From: an uncultured Candidatus Competibacteraceae bacterium
GTDB lineage: Bacteria > Pseudomonadota > Gammaproteobacteria > Competibacterales > Competibacteraceae
NCBI GenBank assembly: GCA_937960715.1
Contig: CALGOO010000248.1
Location: forward strand, 1 to 5,839
Direction of reading: 5' to 3'
DNA: 5,839 nt
In this document: piece after piece, positions 1 through 5,839 of the stretch
Layout of the letters: the number at the start of each line of letters is the position of its first letter
Position numbering within the stretch: the stretch's first letter is position 1
Notes under the pieces: model-generated
What the model saw: the letters and a program-made list of their open reading frames with translations, nothing else
Told to the model about the DNA's origin: nothing
Database searches by the model: none
Program-made: the position numbers and the translations under genes

Positions 1-59
1 AAGAAGCCGCTTGAACCGGCCATTTCATCGATGCATCACTTTGAATCACACCCCAATTC
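1..59. repeat. Left arm of long terminal inverted repeat (probable insertion-sequence end)
   Basis: Bases 1-53 are the exact reverse complement of 5786-5838. After a 1-base indel (CCCC here, CCC in the other copy) the match continues through AATTC to base 59. The arm contains overlapping palindromes GATGCATC and CATCGATG. Homology stops six bases before the ald stop codon. An inverted match of this length cannot be chance. The usual explanation is the end of an insertion sequence that continues outward past the window, with its tip near 54-59. The IS family is not recognised and no transposase is visible. A true terminal repeat of an element that begins at base 1 is the alternative. Confidence 0.85.
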
Positions 60-65
60 AGGCAT

Positions 66-1187
66 TCAAGCCGTCGCCAGCGCGTCCGCGGGCGGCTGGT
101 GATCGTAGCCCAGCGTGGCCGCCACCGCCGAGTGGGTAATCCGGCCGCGATGGACATTCAACCCGGCGCGCAGGCATGGGTCGTCCCGCAAGGCCACCAG
201 CACGCCGCGCTCGGCCAGTTGCAGCACATGGGGCAAGGTGGCGTTGGTGAGGGCAAAGGTCGAGGTCCGCGCCACCGCGCCGGGCATGTTGGCCACGCAA
301 TAGTGCACCACGCCATCCACGATATAGGTGGGATCGGCGTGGGTGGTGGGCCGCGAGGTTTCGAAGCAGCCGCCCTGATCGATGGAGACATCCACCAGCG
401 CCGATCCGGGCTTCATCGCCCTCAGCAACGGTTGGGGAATCAGCTTGGGCGCCGCCGCGCCGGGAATCAACACCGCGCCCACCGTCAAGTCGGCGGCCAA
501 TACTTCTTCCTCGATCGCCTCCAAAGTGGCGAAGCGGGTAAGTAGCCGGCCCTGGAACCGATCGTCCAGTTCCCGCAACCGGGCTAGCGAGCGGTCGAGC
601 ACGGTCACCCGCGCGCCCAGTCCGACCGCCATTTGCGCCGCGTTGGTTCCCACCACGCCACCGCCCAGAATCGCCACCTGGCCTGGCAACACACCCGGCA
701 CCCCACCCAACAGGATGCCACCGCCACCCTGGGATTTTTCCAGACAGCGCGCGCCGGCCTGGATCGCCATCCGCCCGGCTACCTCGCTCATTGGCGCCAG
801 CAACGGCAACCGCCCTTGCGGATCGGTGACCGTCTCGTAGGCAATGGCGGTGCAGCCGGAAGCCAACAAGCCCCTGACCTGCTCGGGATCGGGCGCCAGA
901 TGCAGATACGTGAAGATCGTTTGTCCTTCCCGCAGCCGCGCGTATTCCACCGGTTGCGGCTCCTTGACCTTCACGATCAAATCCGCCTGGACGAACACTT
1001 CGATGGCCGAGTCGGCGATGGTCGCGCCCGCCTTCGCGTAGACCGCGTCGTCCAGGCCGATGCCCGCCCCAGCGCCGGTTTCCACCCATACCACATGACC
1101 GCGCCGCGTCGCTTCGCGCACGCCACCCGGCGTCATCCCGACCCGGTATTCGTGAATCTTGATTTCCCTGGGCACGCCGATTCGCAT
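66..1187 (-). CDS. ald: Alanine dehydrogenase
   Basis: NAD-dependent alanine dehydrogenase, which catalyses the reversible oxidative deamination of L-alanine to pyruvate and ammonium in the cytoplasm. The 373-residue product is full length for the family (about 370). It opens with the typical MRIGVPREIK. Family residues fall at the expected positions: R15 and K75 (in IVKVKEPQP) for pyruvate binding, H96 (in TYLHLAPD) and D270 (in VDVSIDQGG) for catalysis, S134 in APMSEVAGR, the Rossmann loop GGGVVG at 175-180, the NAD ribose-binding D198, and N300 in YCVANMPGA. The start at 1187 is chosen because GGGAG (1194-1198) sits 6 nt upstream. An in-frame TTG at 1241 lacks such a site and would add 18 residues absent from the family. 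The stop is TGA at 66-68. The gene follows the peptidase in the same direction but is separated by 225 bases with a terminator-like hairpin, so it is probably transcribed separately. It appears intact and functional. Confidence 0.97.
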   Translation of the reverse strand: MRIGVPREIKIHEYRVGMTPGGVREATRRGHVVWVETGAGAGIGLDDAVYAKAGATIADSAIEVFVQADLIVKVKEPQPVEYARLREGQTIFTYLHLAPDPEQVRGLLASGCTAIAYETVTDPQGRLPLLAPMSEVAGRMAIQAGARCLEKSQGGGGILLGGVPGVLPGQVAILGGGVVGTNAAQMAVGLGARVTVLDRSLARLRELDDRFQGRLLTRFATLEAIEEEVLAADLTVGAVLIPGAAAPKLIPQPLLRAMKPGSALVDVSIDQGGCFETSRPTTHADPTYIVDGVVHYCVANMPGAVARTSTFALTNATLPHVLQLAERGVLVALRDDPCLRAGLNVHRGRITHSAVAATLGYDHQPPADALATA

Positions 1188-1193
1188 GGCTGT

Positions 1194-1198
1194 CTCCC
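1194..1198 (-). promoter_or_regulatory. Ribosome binding site of ald
   Basis: On the minus strand GGGAG lies 6 nt before the ATG at 1187. This match to the anti-Shine-Dalgarno sequence fixes the ald start at 1187 rather than at the upstream in-frame TTG. Confidence 0.8.
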
Positions 1199-1207
1199 GA
1201 AAACCTG

Positions 1208-1226
1208 AAAAACGCGGCTTGGCCGC
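1208..1226 (-). terminator. Small GC hairpin with T-run in the ald leader
   Basis: Read on the minus strand, GCGGC-CAA-GCCGC forms a 5-bp all-GC stem with a 3-nt loop, followed by G and TTTTT. This is the shape of a short intrinsic terminator, about 20 nt upstream of the ald start and 10 nt upstream of its Shine-Dalgarno. It could attenuate readthrough into ald or help end transcription from the peptidase gene. The short stem makes either role uncertain, and a chance hairpin in GC-rich DNA is possible. Confidence 0.35.
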
Positions 1227-1296
1227 TTGAAAGCCAATCAATCACCCAGCACCAACACGGCGTGAGAATATCCCAACCTCCTCCACGCGCGAAATT

Positions 1297-1321
1297 CCTT
1301 TTCTCCAACCAGGAGCAAAGG
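1297..1321. repeat. Imperfect hairpin, diverged copy of the neighbouring repeat
   Basis: CCTTT (1297-1301) pairs with AAAGG (1317-1321) and CTCC (1303-1306) pairs with GGAG (1312-1315), with a single T/C mismatch between the two stems and the loop AACCA. On the minus strand it resembles the stronger hairpin at 1338-1368 (CCCTT..CTCC..GGAGAA..GG), so the two look like diverged members of one intergenic repeat family. Confidence 0.5.
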
Positions 1322-1337
1322 GTGCGCCACAAACCAA

Positions 1338-1368
1338 AACCCCTTCTCCCTGGTGGGGAGAAGGGGTT
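1338..1368 (-). terminator. Perfect 13-bp hairpin, likely terminator of the peptidase gene
   Basis: Bases 1338-1350 pair without mismatch with 1356-1368 around a 5-nt loop (TGGTG). Read on the minus strand, the hairpin begins about 45 nt after the peptidase stop codon. The AACC..GGTT stem runs into TTTTGGTTTG, a T-rich but interrupted tail, which suits an intrinsic terminator for the upstream gene. On the plus strand no T-run follows. The purine/pyrimidine-rich GGGAGAAGGGG stem is also typical of dispersed intergenic repeats in high-GC proteobacteria, so it may be a repeat that serves as a terminator. Confidence 0.65.
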
Positions 1369-1412
1369 GAGGGCGCGGGACCTTGAGTCGGCGGTGAGCG
1401 CGCCGATTCCCG

Positions 1413-4400
1413 CTAGCGGATTGGGGCGGCCGGATCGCCCAGCAACGCGAAGCCCCGCAGGCCGCTCGCCGCGGCGGGACTTTGGTTGAGGTAGGTCCGC
1501 TGCGCCGCCTGCAACGCTTCACCCAAGGTCGTGCTCTGACCCAGTTGCTTGAAGAACGCGTTGCCCAGCCCGCTGAGCAGGCCAATATCGGTCAGCGCCG
1601 TAGCCCCCAGCACCGCCGACGCTCCGTAGGATTGGAACAGGAAGGCGTTGGCCATGGTGTCCTGCCTGGGGTTGGCGAAATAGGTGTTCCAGCAGCCCCA
1701 TTGCGTGACCAGCAGCGGTGTCGAGTTGCTCAGTTGGCGCGCTTCAGTGGCCGAGAGCAGGATACCGCTGGCGTTCAGGCCCCAGAGCGCGTAGCTGGAG
1801 TGACCGATGTAGCTGACCAGCGCGCCCCCCAGATTCAGTTCGGTTTGCAACGCGGTCTTGGCGGGAGCCAGCCCCCGCTCATCGACAGCGATCAACTGAT
1901 GGGTCCAGGTCGAGGGCAGTTGCGCGGCGTAGCCTTTGCTGGTGGTCGCGAACTGACGGCCATCGTCCGAGGGACCAGCGCCCAGGACGGCGTATTTCAG
2001 CAACGGGGCGTGGATGATCTTGGCGACCACCTGGCTCAGTTCGGCGACGGTGCGCACCGGCAACCGTCCCAGCGCCGCCTGCGGTTTGCCGTCGTTGTTG
2101 TAGTCGACGTACCAGCCATCGGCGGGCGCGTAGGTGACGAGCGCGTCGGTTTGCGCATAGCGGGTGGGAATGAAGCTCTGGCTGGCCAGCCCCAGGTAGT
2201 TGTGGTAGTCGTTCGAATCGCCGCCGACCAGGAGGACAAAACGGGGTTTGGCCTGCTTGAGATAGCGGCCGATGGCATCGGCGGAAACCTCGAAGTCCGA
2301 AGAGGCGGCATACAGCGTCTCAACATCCACCACCGCCGTGCGATAGCCCCGGCCTTGTTGGAGCGCGACCAGATCGTTCATGGCGGGGCTGTCGATGAAC
2401 AGCGGGTGGCTGATGATCAGGTAATCGACTTCCTTGGCCTTGGGCTCGGCGGCGGGTGCAGGCAGATCAACCTGAATGGTCGGGCGACGGATGGCGCGGC
2501 TGTCAGCGGCGACCCAAAGCCCCTGGCCATTCACGATCAGTTGCTCTCCGCCAACCCGGCGCTGGGCGTTGCGCCAAGCCACGGATTCGCCCTGAAAGCC
2601 GGTGATGAGAATCTTGGCGCCGGATGGCAGTTCACCTTGCCAGGCGCCGTTATCGGCCTGGGTGTGGCGTGGATATTGAACGCTGAAGTTATCCAGCGCC
2701 TGGATGTCGTAGGCGTAGCCGGTGTCGCCGGGCGCTTCCAGGGTCAGCGTGTTGCCCGTGGCCCGCCCCCCCGCCAGCGCAAGGGTACGGCTGGCATCGA
2801 CGCTGCCGTCGAACCGGGCTTCATCCACCTGCTGGCCGTTGACCTTGACGATCAGGTGATGATCGGGCGCGTCGCCCGGCCAGTCGGTGACGCCCCAGTG
2901 CCGCAGGGTCAGGCGGGCCTCGCCGCCAGCGTAGCCGGGCAGATCGAAGGTGCGTTCCAGACTGACCGGCGAGGTATAAGCGAACAGCCATTGGTCGTAC
3001 CAGGGGTCATTGCCTGGCGCGGCGAAGCTGTAGGCGCGCTGCTGTTCGACCTTGACCTCGTGGCTGAATACGCCGGACGCAGCGTTTTTCGGGTCGAGCG
3101 ATAGGCTGTTGGCCTCGCTGACCCCGTTGCGACCCACGCTGAGCCGATAGGCGTTGCGGGCGCTGTACAGGGTCTGGGTGACCTCGCCAAGGAATTCGAG
3201 GGTGTCGCCGCTATCGAATTGACCGTTGTTGTTGGCGTCGATGACGTAACGGGGCTGCTTCTTGCCCGCGTCGGTCAGGGCCAGGTCGGCGATGGCGACA
3301 CCGCTGAAATTGGCGCCCGCCGCTTGCAACTCGTTGAAGGTGATTCGCTGCACGCCCGGCTGGGTGACCCACAGCAGCGCGTCGGGCGTCCCGGCGGCGC
3401 TGAAAGTACGCATGAGCGATTGGGTTTGCCGCTGGGTTTGTTCATTTTCGGCGTGGATGGCGGCCCACTTGATCGGTTGGGCGGCGGTCACGGCGTCGAA
3501 ACCGTGCTTGCGACCGACCGCGAACGGGCCGTGGCGCTGGGTTTGGCCCTGGGTGTCCCAGTCCTCGATCAGCAGTTCGTCGGCCACCACGCCGGGGAAG
3601 CGGGCGCTGTAATGTTGCGGCTCCAGCGAGTCGATCACGTTGGAGGGAATCAGGGTGGCGGTCAGCGGCTGCCAATCCGCTTCGCCGGTCATGCGACCGT
3701 AGAGATGGAAGCCGGCGTTGCGGGTTTCGGTGGCCGTGGTCCATTCCACCGTCAACCCAGACGGGCTTTGACGAGCATCGACGCTGGCGAGGGTGATCGG
3801 TAGCGACTCGATGTTGGTGATCTGGTAGTCCTCGACTTCGCCGTTGTTGGCAAGGCCGGTGGCCGCCTCGGCTTCGCTGGTGGTAGAGGCGATCCTGAAA
3901 CGGGCATAGCACGGGCTGTCGTCAGTGCAGGTATTGTTGCGACTATCGGTCGGAACCGTGAACACGAGAGAAGCGAACGATGTACCCTTACCGACCGTGT
4001 TGCACGCCCGCTCGTTATTAGGGTCGATACTAGTGAAGGCTCCGTTTTTATTGAAATCGATCCAGCCGCAAAGACGGGCGTCGGCATCCGTGTTGTTGGT
4101 GTAGGCCACATTGACCGTGTACACCCCGGCGGAGGTGGATGAGGCCGGGAAAGGGGGGGTCACGCCGTCTTCGTCATCCACGCCACCCACCTGGGTGGTG
4201 TCGTCCGTGGCGGCGGCGGCTCCTGGGGCGCCATCGGATTCCCCGTCCGGTGGATTGGCGCCCAGATAAAGATTACGCGAACCCAACACATGGCGGGCGC
4301 CGCTTGAAAGCTGGGTACCGTAACTGTTCGGCGCGTCGCCGTAGTCGAAGGCCACGAAGGTGAAATCGCTGATCCCCATGGCCTGCTGATCGGCGCTCGC

Positions 4401-5522
4401 CGTGGGTTCGTCCCCCTGGGTATATTCGACGGTCAGATTGGAAACCGCGCCCTGGAAGCGGATCTCGATGTTGGCGATCGTCTGGTCAGCAGCCGCGCCG
4501 GCGTCGCCTTCTCCGGTGTTGCCGGCCATTTGCACGGCGCCACCGGCCGGCGTCGCAGTGAACGGCACCGGGTTGCCGGCACTGTCGGTCGCAAAGATCG
4601 ACGCCTGATCTTCAAAATCGCTGGCAACATTCTCCCAGTCCACGTCCAGCAAGCTGAAGGACAGATCACGGACCGGCGACGAGAAGGAAAACACGACACG
4701 GTTGCCGATGACCTCGCTATCCGTTCCATCGGGCGCATCCATGCTCAATCGGTAGTAGCCAGTGTGATTTCCGATGGTGCTGGTCCGCGTCTGGAAGTTA
4801 TTAAGGCTGCTGGAGGCGCCGAAGTTCACCGTTGAGGTCTCCGTGATGGTGACACCTCCCACAGTGGCGCTGATGAAATCGACATTATCGCCGTTCGAAC
4901 CCCAGTCGTAGGTCAGCGTGCTCGTTCCCGAGGTCGTCGTGCCCGTGGTGCTTTGCAGGATAAGCTTGGCGCGGTTGAAAGTGCCGTTGACCCCGTTGTT
5001 GTCCCGGTCGCACAGACGCAAGATCCAGGTGCCTTGCGCGTTGCCGGTGTAGAAGTCCATGCCCGCGTTCGAGACCAGGCGGTTGTAGTAAGGCTCGGTG
5101 ATCGGATCGATGTCGTTGTCATTGAGGGGGGGTTGCCCGGCACCGTCGGTGTTGGTCGACACCAGGATGTCGTAGTTGTCGTTGGTATCGTTGCTCTGCA
5201 CGATGGGGTTAAAGGTGAGTCCACCGGGGGCCACCAGGATCGCCCGCACGTCGCCGCGCTCTGTGTGGCTGAGGTTCAGTCCGATCGCAACAGAAGAGAC
5301 GGTAAAGGAATCGGGGACAGTAAAGGTCCTCGTCAAGTTCGTCGCGCAACTGTTGGCATTGTGGAATGGAATCGCACCCGAGGTGGTATTGTCGTAGGTA
5401 TAGATCAACGCTTGGGCCGGCTGGCCGAATGCCAGCAGCCCAACCGCCAGCAGGGCGAAAACCCAGAGGCGGATGCCGGGAAAACAGTCTTGTTTGATCG
5501 TTCTGCAATTGGCGTTCTTCAT
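1413..5522 (-). CDS. Secreted multidomain gingipain-like cysteine peptidase (family C25)
   Basis: A 1369-residue exported protein. Residues 1-38 are a Sec signal peptide: basic start, hydrophobic LWVFALLAVGLLAFG, probable cleavage after QPAQA. About 40-192 is a P/proprotein-convertase-like domain (HTERGDVRAILVAPGG; GTWILRLCDRDNNG). About 200-390 is a beta-rich domain I cannot name. About 393-570 is a GEVED domain (DYGDAP, GWIDFNKNG, ARFRI, GEVEDYQI at 561-568). About 573-610 is Fn3-like. About 690-1030 is a beta-rich middle region with a calcium-loop motif DANNNGQFDSGD (762-773). About 1031-1369 is peptidase C25, with LVGGD (1098-1102), GRLPVRT (1152-1158), catalytic H1241 in SYIGHSS and catalytic C1277 in QWGCW. 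It should cleave proteins outside the cytoplasm; its specificity is not predictable. The ATG at 5522 has TTGGAG 9 nt upstream and precedes a normal signal peptide, so it is preferred over the ATG at 5561. The protein ends at TAG 1413 right after the C25 domain, with no visible C-terminal sorting signal. Confidence 0.9.
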   Translation of the reverse strand: MKNANCRTIKQDCFPGIRLWVFALLAVGLLAFGQPAQALIYTYDNTTSGAIPFHNANSCATNLTRTFTVPDSFTVSSVAIGLNLSHTERGDVRAILVAPGGLTFNPIVQSNDTNDNYDILVSTNTDGAGQPPLNDNDIDPITEPYYNRLVSNAGMDFYTGNAQGTWILRLCDRDNNGVNGTFNRAKLILQSTTGTTTSGTSTLTYDWGSNGDNVDFISATVGGVTITETSTVNFGASSSLNNFQTRTSTIGNHTGYYRLSMDAPDGTDSEVIGNRVVFSFSSPVRDLSFSLLDVDWENVASDFEDQASIFATDSAGNPVPFTATPAGGAVQMAGNTGEGDAGAAADQTIANIEIRFQGAVSNLTVEYTQGDEPTASADQQAMGISDFTFVAFDYGDAPNSYGTQLSSGARHVLGSRNLYLGANPPDGESDGAPGAAAATDDTTQVGGVDDEDGVTPPFPASSTSAGVYTVNVAYTNNTDADARLCGWIDFNKNGAFTSIDPNNERACNTVGKGTSFASLVFTVPTDSRNNTCTDDSPCYARFRIASTTSEAEAATGLANNGEVEDYQITNIESLPITLASVDARQSPSGLTVEWTTATETRNAGFHLYGRMTGEADWQPLTATLIPSNVIDSLEPQHYSARFPGVVADELLIEDWDTQGQTQRHGPFAVGRKHGFDAVTAAQPIKWAAIHAENEQTQRQTQSLMRTFSAAGTPDALLWVTQPGVQRITFNELQAAGANFSGVAIADLALTDAGKKQPRYVIDANNNGQFDSGDTLEFLGEVTQTLYSARNAYRLSVGRNGVSEANSLSLDPKNAASGVFSHEVKVEQQRAYSFAAPGNDPWYDQWLFAYTSPVSLERTFDLPGYAGGEARLTLRHWGVTDWPGDAPDHHLIVKVNGQQVDEARFDGSVDASRTLALAGGRATGNTLTLEAPGDTGYAYDIQALDNFSVQYPRHTQADNGAWQGELPSGAKILITGFQGESVAWRNAQRRVGGEQLIVNGQGLWVAADSRAIRRPTIQVDLPAPAAEPKAKEVDYLIISHPLFIDSPAMNDLVALQQGRGYRTAVVDVETLYAASSDFEVSADAIGRYLKQAKPRFVLLVGGDSNDYHNYLGLASQSFIPTRYAQTDALVTYAPADGWYVDYNNDGKPQAALGRLPVRTVAELSQVVAKIIHAPLLKYAVLGAGPSDDGRQFATTSKGYAAQLPSTWTHQLIAVDERGLAPAKTALQTELNLGGALVSYIGHSSYALWGLNASGILLSATEARQLSNSTPLLVTQWGCWNTYFANPRQDTMANAFLFQSYGASAVLGATALTDIGLLSGLGNAFFKQLGQSTTLGEALQAAQRTYLNQSPAAASGLRGFALLGDPAAPIR

Positions 5523-5531
5523 CGTCTCCAG

Positions 5532-5537
5532 CTCCAA
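5532..5537 (-). promoter_or_regulatory. Ribosome binding site of the C25 peptidase
   Basis: TTGGAG on the minus strand lies 9 nt before the ATG at 5522. A second GGAG (5526-5529) is too close, at 3 nt. The alternative upstream starts, ATG 5561 and TTG 5564, have no purine-rich site ahead of them, so this element decides the start. Confidence 0.65.
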
Positions 5538-5624
5538 CTTTTTGTAATTTAAACGTTTCATCAATCAAGCATCCATCGGTCCAACATGACCCGGTTGCTT
5601 CAAAAAAAGTTCATTTTCTTGCAA

Positions 5625-5633
5625 ATTTTAGCA
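5625..5633 (-). promoter_or_regulatory. Candidate extended -10 promoter of the peptidase gene
   Basis: On the minus strand TGCTAAAAT matches an extended -10 element (TGnTATAAT with one difference) in an AT-rich stretch between the upstream gene remnant and the peptidase. No convincing -35 lies at 16-18 bp, which is tolerable for extended -10 promoters. It implies a leader of roughly 95 nt. A perfect TTGACA at 5683-5688 on the same strand lacks a good -10 partner (GCTCAT). This is pattern evidence only. Confidence 0.3.
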
Positions 5634-5647
5634 CGGAGTTTGACCCT

Positions 5648-5779
5648 TTACGGCAGGAAATGAGCCTGTGGAGCGCCCTGTCTGTCAATAAACGGGAACA
5701 TTTGACTTTGACTCAGCAAATAATATGCCAGATTCAGTCGAATATCGAACGCATCCAGCGCCCGACCTGCTGGGCTGTC
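5648..5779 (-). pseudogene. 3' remnant of a disrupted gene (last 43 codons)
   Basis: The minus strand carries a reading frame of 43 codons ending at TAA 5648-5650, with natural-looking protein composition (includes RALDAFDIRLNLAYYLL and MFPFIDRQG). Going upstream, the frame enters the inverted repeat at 5781 and meets an in-frame TGA at 5795-5797, so no full gene or sensible start exists. The pattern fits the C-terminus of a protein whose 5' part was cut off by the element at the right end. I do not recognise the protein family. It lies 125 bases upstream of the peptidase start on the same strand and may once have been its operon neighbour. A weaker alternative is a 47-codon plus-strand frame (5660-5803) over the same bases. 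Confidence 0.4.
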
Positions 5780-5780
5780 G

Positions 5781-5838
5781 GAATTGGGTGTGATTCAAAG
5801 TGATGCATCGATGAAATGGCCGGTTCAAGCGGCTTCTT
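5781..5838. repeat. Right arm of long terminal inverted repeat (probable insertion-sequence end)
   Basis: Reverse complement of bases 1-59: 53 identical bases counted from base 5838 inward, then a 1-base deletion (GGG against GGGG) and five more matching bases (GAATT). Read outward from the unique sequence, it begins GGGTGTGATTCAAAG and includes an ATG at 5811 in a frame that stays open to the window edge, which could be the start of a transposase but is too short to judge. The repeat abuts the truncated frame at 5648-5779. This supports insertion into a gene. Confidence 0.85.
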
Positions 5839-5839
5839 T

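Noticed and set aside
1222..1231. GCCGCTTGAA, also found in the repeat arm (6-15) and in the peptidase gene near 4303
   Set aside because: Only ten bases in GC-rich DNA with no extended similarity; treated as chance.
1188..1241. N-terminal extension of ald from TTG at 1241
   Set aside because: It adds 18 residues not seen in the family, has no ribosome binding site, and the ATG at 1187 has GGGAG at 6 nt.
1482..3104. A 540-codon open frame on the plus strand, antisense to the peptidase gene
   Set aside because: Long antisense frames are expected in high-GC DNA. It overlaps a gene with clear domain motifs, and its translation has low-complexity GVGV/RR composition and no recognisable domain.
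5523..5564. Start of the peptidase at TTG 5564 or ATG 5561
   Set aside because: Neither has a Shine-Dalgarno. The ATG at 5522 has one and gives a normal signal peptide, although the ATG at 5561 cannot be excluded entirely.
5586..5803. Two small plus-strand frames, 25 and 47 codons, overlapping at ATGA (5660-5663)
   Set aside because: The ATGA overlap is tempting, but there is no properly spaced ribosome binding site, the second frame runs into the repeat arm, and the minus-strand frame over the same bases looks more protein-like.
1..5839. CRISPR arrays, tRNA or rRNA genes
   Set aside because: No regularly spaced direct repeats, cloverleaf-like sequence or conserved rRNA segments were seen on either strand.

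Overview
The window is high-GC bacterial DNA with tightly packed genes, all on the minus strand. Two complete genes fill most of it: a standard hexameric-type alanine dehydrogenase (66-1187) and a very large secreted gingipain-like cysteine peptidase (1413-5522). The GC-rich codon use, Sec signal peptide and Shine-Dalgarno style suggest a proteobacterium, perhaps an environmental or wastewater gammaproteobacterium. That placement is a low-confidence inference because no rRNA or other phylogenetic marker is present.

Layout from left to right: (1) 1-59 is one arm of a long inverted repeat. (2) 66-1187 is ald, whose stop lies only 6 bases from the repeat. (3) 1188-1412 is an intergenic stretch holding the ald ribosome binding site, a small hairpin with a T-run just upstream of it, and two related hairpin repeats, the stronger of which probably terminates the peptidase transcript. 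(4) 1413-5522 is the 1369-residue peptidase: signal peptide, P/proprotein-convertase-like domain, unassigned beta-rich domain, GEVED domain, Fn3-like segment, beta-rich middle region and C-terminal peptidase C25 domain with the catalytic His and Cys in place. (5) 5523-5839 holds its leader, a possible extended -10 promoter, the last 43 codons of what looks like a disrupted upstream gene, and the second arm of the inverted repeat.

The most unusual structure is that the two ends of the window are inverted copies of one another: 53 bases are identical and the match extends to about 58 with a single 1-base indel. The copy at the right meets the truncated gene remnant. The simplest reading is that the segment lies between two oppositely oriented copies of the same insertion sequence, with only the ends of the copies visible. 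This could be a composite-transposon-like arrangement, or a contig that stops where a repeat begins. No transposase is visible inside.

Functionally, the peptidase would act outside the cytoplasm on proteins, and alanine dehydrogenase would convert alanine to pyruvate and ammonium (or the reverse). A peptide-scavenging link is conceivable, but the 225-base gap with a terminator-like hairpin argues for separate transcription units. No wholly new system could be established from sequence alone.
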